From contig QMMB01000189.1 of NCBI GenBank assembly GCA_003647035.1, positions 1 through 6,650 of the forward strand: DNA of 6,650 nucleotides, read 5' to 3'. The DNA comes from Deltaproteobacteria bacterium. Its GTDB lineage: Bacteria > Myxococcota_A > Polyangia > Polyangiales > Houyiibacteriaceae. A program made the position numbers and the translations under genes. Each line of letters opens with the position of its first letter. Position 1 is the first letter of the stretch. Under the pieces are notes generated by a model, which had not been told where the DNA came from, made no database searches, and saw nothing but the letters and a program-made list of their open reading frames with translations. Positions 4,976 to 6,650 of this stretch are shown in pieces.

Positions 4976-6370
4976 ATGAGTCTCTTCGTCCGCCTTGTCC
5001 GTGCCCAGCTCACCTTTGGCGTAATTTTCGCCAGCTACATGGTGCAATTGGCCTTGGCGAAAGTATTTGGCCGTCCTGGCTGGGTAACTCGCCGTCAGGC
5101 TCGAATCGACGAGAAAAACTCCAAACGGTTACTGGCTGGGATGCTCCGCCTCCGTGGCGTCTACATCAAATTGGGGCAGGTCCTGTCGATCATGGGTGGC
5201 TTCCTGCCCCCCCCGTACATCAAGAGGCTCGAGACGCTTCAGGACGCCGTGCCGCCGCACCCGTTCGATGAAATCGAGGAGGCCTTCGTGAAGAGCCTTG
5301 GAGCACGACCCGAGGCGTTCTTTCGAAGCATGGATCGCGAGCCGGTTGCCGCCGCGTCCCTCGGCCAGGTGCATGTTGCGTACATGGACGACGGCCGCAA
5401 GGTCGCCGTCAAGGTGCTGTACCCCGGGATTCGAGACGTCGTTCGCATCGACATGCGGGTCATCGCACTCATGGTGCGTGTCTACAAATGGTTCGTGCCC
5501 GTGCAAAATATCGAGGCTGTTCACGAGTCGCTCAGCGATCTGCTACGCCGTGAAACGGACTACCTGCACGAAGCCGAGTGCATGCGCCGAATGTCGGCGA
5601 ATTTCGTCGACGACGATCACATTCTTTTCCCCGAAGTCGTAGATGAAGTCACCACCCGCGACGTGTTGACGATGTCGTTTATGGAGGGCATCAAGATCAC
5701 GCGTTTCGACGAAATCCGGGCGCATGGCGTGGATTTGCGCAAGCTCGGCGAGCGGCTGGTGAAGAGCTTCTATAAACAGGTCTTCGTCGACCGATTTTTT
5801 CACGCCGACCCGCATCCCGGGAACTTCCTCGTACAACCGGTTGAGGGCTCGGATGACGCGAAGCTCGTGGTGCTCGACTTTGGCGCGATCAGCGAAGTAA
5901 GCGACAAGACCGTGGACGGGATGGTCGACGTCCTTCGTGGTTTCTTCGAGCAGAACGACGCACTCGTGTTGCAGGGCATCGAAGCGATCGGCTTCGTGGC
6001 CGAGGGCGGAGATCGCGCGCTGCTCGATCAGACGGTGAAGACCTATTTCCGAAAGCTCCTCAAGCTCGAGGCGCGAACTCCCGCGGCGCTCATGAAGGCC
6101 AACGCGGCGGAGCTCGAAGCACTTGCCGATCCGGAGGTCGAACGCAGCGAGCTTCGGAAGCTGATGCGCTCGGTCCACTATCCGGACGGCTGGTTCTACG
6201 TCGAGCGCGCGTCCATCATGATGTTTTGGCTGGCAGGGCAGATCGCGCCCGACCTCGACCAGGTTCAGGTCGGTTTCCCCTACGTGCTGCCATTACTGAG
6301 TGAACGCCTTGCGTCGACGCGGCCGTCCTCTTCGCCTGATGGCGATACCCAACCCGTGGCGAGTGGCTGA
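4976..6370 (+). CDS. ABC1/AarF/UbiB-family atypical kinase-like protein
   Basis: A 464-residue protein from ATG 4976. The frame is open upstream to 4850, but that start would overlap the divergent gene and its ribosome binding site, and the extra residues do not resemble the family. All family signatures are visible: YIKLGQ (KxGQ, 63-68), the Ala-rich loop PVAAASLGQVH (123-133), VAVKVLYPG with Lys146, RRETDYLHEA (ExD, Glu193/Asp195), HADPHPGNF (276-284) and LDFG with Asp301. Members such as UbiB, COQ8 and AarF bind ATP and support quinone synthesis or lipid handling at membranes. The substrate here is unknown, and since a menaquinone-using host is likely I avoid the ubiB symbol. A hydrophobic stretch at about 12-28 may anchor the N-terminus. 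The two C-terminal membrane helices of E. coli UbiB are not evident; the tail is Ser/Asp/Pro-rich and polar. ruvX follows after 1 nt, implying co-transcription. Confidence 0.93.
   Translation: MSLFVRLVRAQLTFGVIFASYMVQLALAKVFGRPGWVTRRQARIDEKNSKRLLAGMLRLRGVYIKLGQVLSIMGGFLPPPYIKRLETLQDAVPPHPFDEIEEAFVKSLGARPEAFFRSMDREPVAAASLGQVHVAYMDDGRKVAVKVLYPGIRDVVRIDMRVIALMVRVYKWFVPVQNIEAVHESLSDLLRRETDYLHEAECMRRMSANFVDDDHILFPEVVDEVTTRDVLTMSFMEGIKITRFDEIRAHGVDLRKLGERLVKSFYKQVFVDRFFHADPHPGNFLVQPVEGSDDAKLVVLDFGAISEVSDKTVDGMVDVLRGFFEQNDALVLQGIEAIGFVAEGGDRALLDQTVKTYFRKLLKLEARTPAALMKANAAELEALADPEVERSELRKLMRSVHYPDGWFYVERASIMMFWLAGQIAPDLDQVQVGFPYVLPLLSERLASTRPSSSPDGDTQPVASG
5207..5214 (+). repeat. Run of eight C residues inside the UbiB-like gene
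   Basis: The tract encodes part of LPPP at about residues 78-80, just after the KxGQ motif. The frame is intact in this sequence. Such tracts can slip in replication or be miscounted in sequencing, and a gain or loss of one base would truncate the protein early. Confidence 0.6.
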
Positions 6371-6371
6371 G

Positions 6372-6650
6372 ATGGGCTGTATCGTCGGCATCGATCCTGG
6401 GCAGGTGCGAATCGGCGTCGCCATTTCGGACGAGGAGAGGTCGATCGCCTTTCCGCGCGAAACGGTCCGGGCCAAAGGGGGTACGGCAGAGGCCGCACGA
6501 CGTGTTCGCGAGGCGCTCGTAGACGACGAGGTCACGTTGGCGGTGGTTGGGCTGCCCCTGCGACTCGATGGAACCGAAGGGGAAGCGGCCCGGCGCGCGC
6601 GCGAGTTCGGGGGCGTGCTCGCCGCGGCGCTCGCTGTGGAGGTCGTCTAC
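6372..6650 (+). CDS. ruvX: RuvX/YqgF-family putative Holliday junction resolvase, 3' end missing
   Basis: The frame opens at ATG 6372, 1 nt after the UbiB-like stop, and stays open to the right edge (93 codons). The protein begins MGCIVGIDPGQVRIGVAISD, the RNase-H-like first strand with the conserved acidic Asp8. AFPRETV follows at about 26-32, then VVGLPLRLDGTEGEAARRA (58-76), the GLPL...DG.EG block typical of YqgF/RuvX. These proteins of about 140-150 residues are cytosolic; they are annotated as Holliday-junction resolvases and in E. coli are linked to 16S rRNA 5'-end maturation. About two thirds is present; the later DER-type acidic motif would fall just beyond the window. The ribosome binding site is weak, so translation is probably coupled to the upstream gene. 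Confidence 0.92.
   Translation, partial: MGCIVGIDPGQVRIGVAISDEERSIAFPRETVRAKGGTAEAARRVREALVDDEVTLAVVGLPLRLDGTEGEAARRAREFGGVLAAALAVEVVY

Noticed and set aside
5543..6178. A 211-codon open frame on the - strand opposite the UbiB-like gene
   Set aside because: It is antisense to a gene with a complete set of family motifs, has no recognisable domain, and lacks a ribosome binding site.

Overview
This is a high-GC bacterial chromosomal segment with tightly packed genes and several GTG starts. The gene styles suggest Myxococcota or a related deltaproteobacterial-type lineage. The clues are a small lipoprotein of unknown family, an 86-residue PilZ-like protein, and a TPR protein with two cyclic-nucleotide-binding-like domains. 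The lineage is inferred from gene style, because no rRNA or other phylogenetic marker is present. Nothing looks mobile: there is no transposase, integrase, tRNA, CRISPR array or toxin-antitoxin pair.

Left block, + strand (1-2071): four closely packed genes. They are the 3' part of a ComF-family phosphoribosyltransferase, a GTG-started lipoprotein of unknown function, smpB (trans-translation factor), and a small PilZ-like protein. The lipoprotein and smpB overlap by 20 bp if the upstream smpB start is used. The small gene begins 4 nt after the smpB stop and takes its Shine-Dalgarno sequence from the last smpB codons. This looks like one transcription unit.

Central block, - strand (2098-4884): a GTG-started TPR plus twin CNBD-like protein lies upstream of thrC (threonine synthase), with 54 bp between them. 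That gap carries a possible thrC promoter, a short direct repeat and a short inverted repeat. thrC converges on the left block across only 26 bp, in which I see no hairpin terminator.

Right block, + strand (4976-6650): an ABC1/AarF/UbiB-type atypical kinase is followed after 1 nt by ruvX (YqgF, Holliday-junction resolvase family), which runs off the window. A 91-bp divergent intergenic region (4885-4975) separates this block from the TPR/CNBD gene. It holds a strong ribosome binding site for the leftward gene, a 6-8-6 inverted repeat and a weak extended -10 for the rightward gene.

Most of the window is housekeeping: translation rescue, threonine synthesis, kinase-like lipid/quinone function and nucleic-acid processing. 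I did not find a clear new defence or mobile system. The most unusual item is the TPR/CNBD protein: both nucleotide-binding folds lack the usual phosphate-binding residues and it has no output domain. The lipoprotein, the PilZ-like protein and the variant SmpB tail are secondary points of interest.
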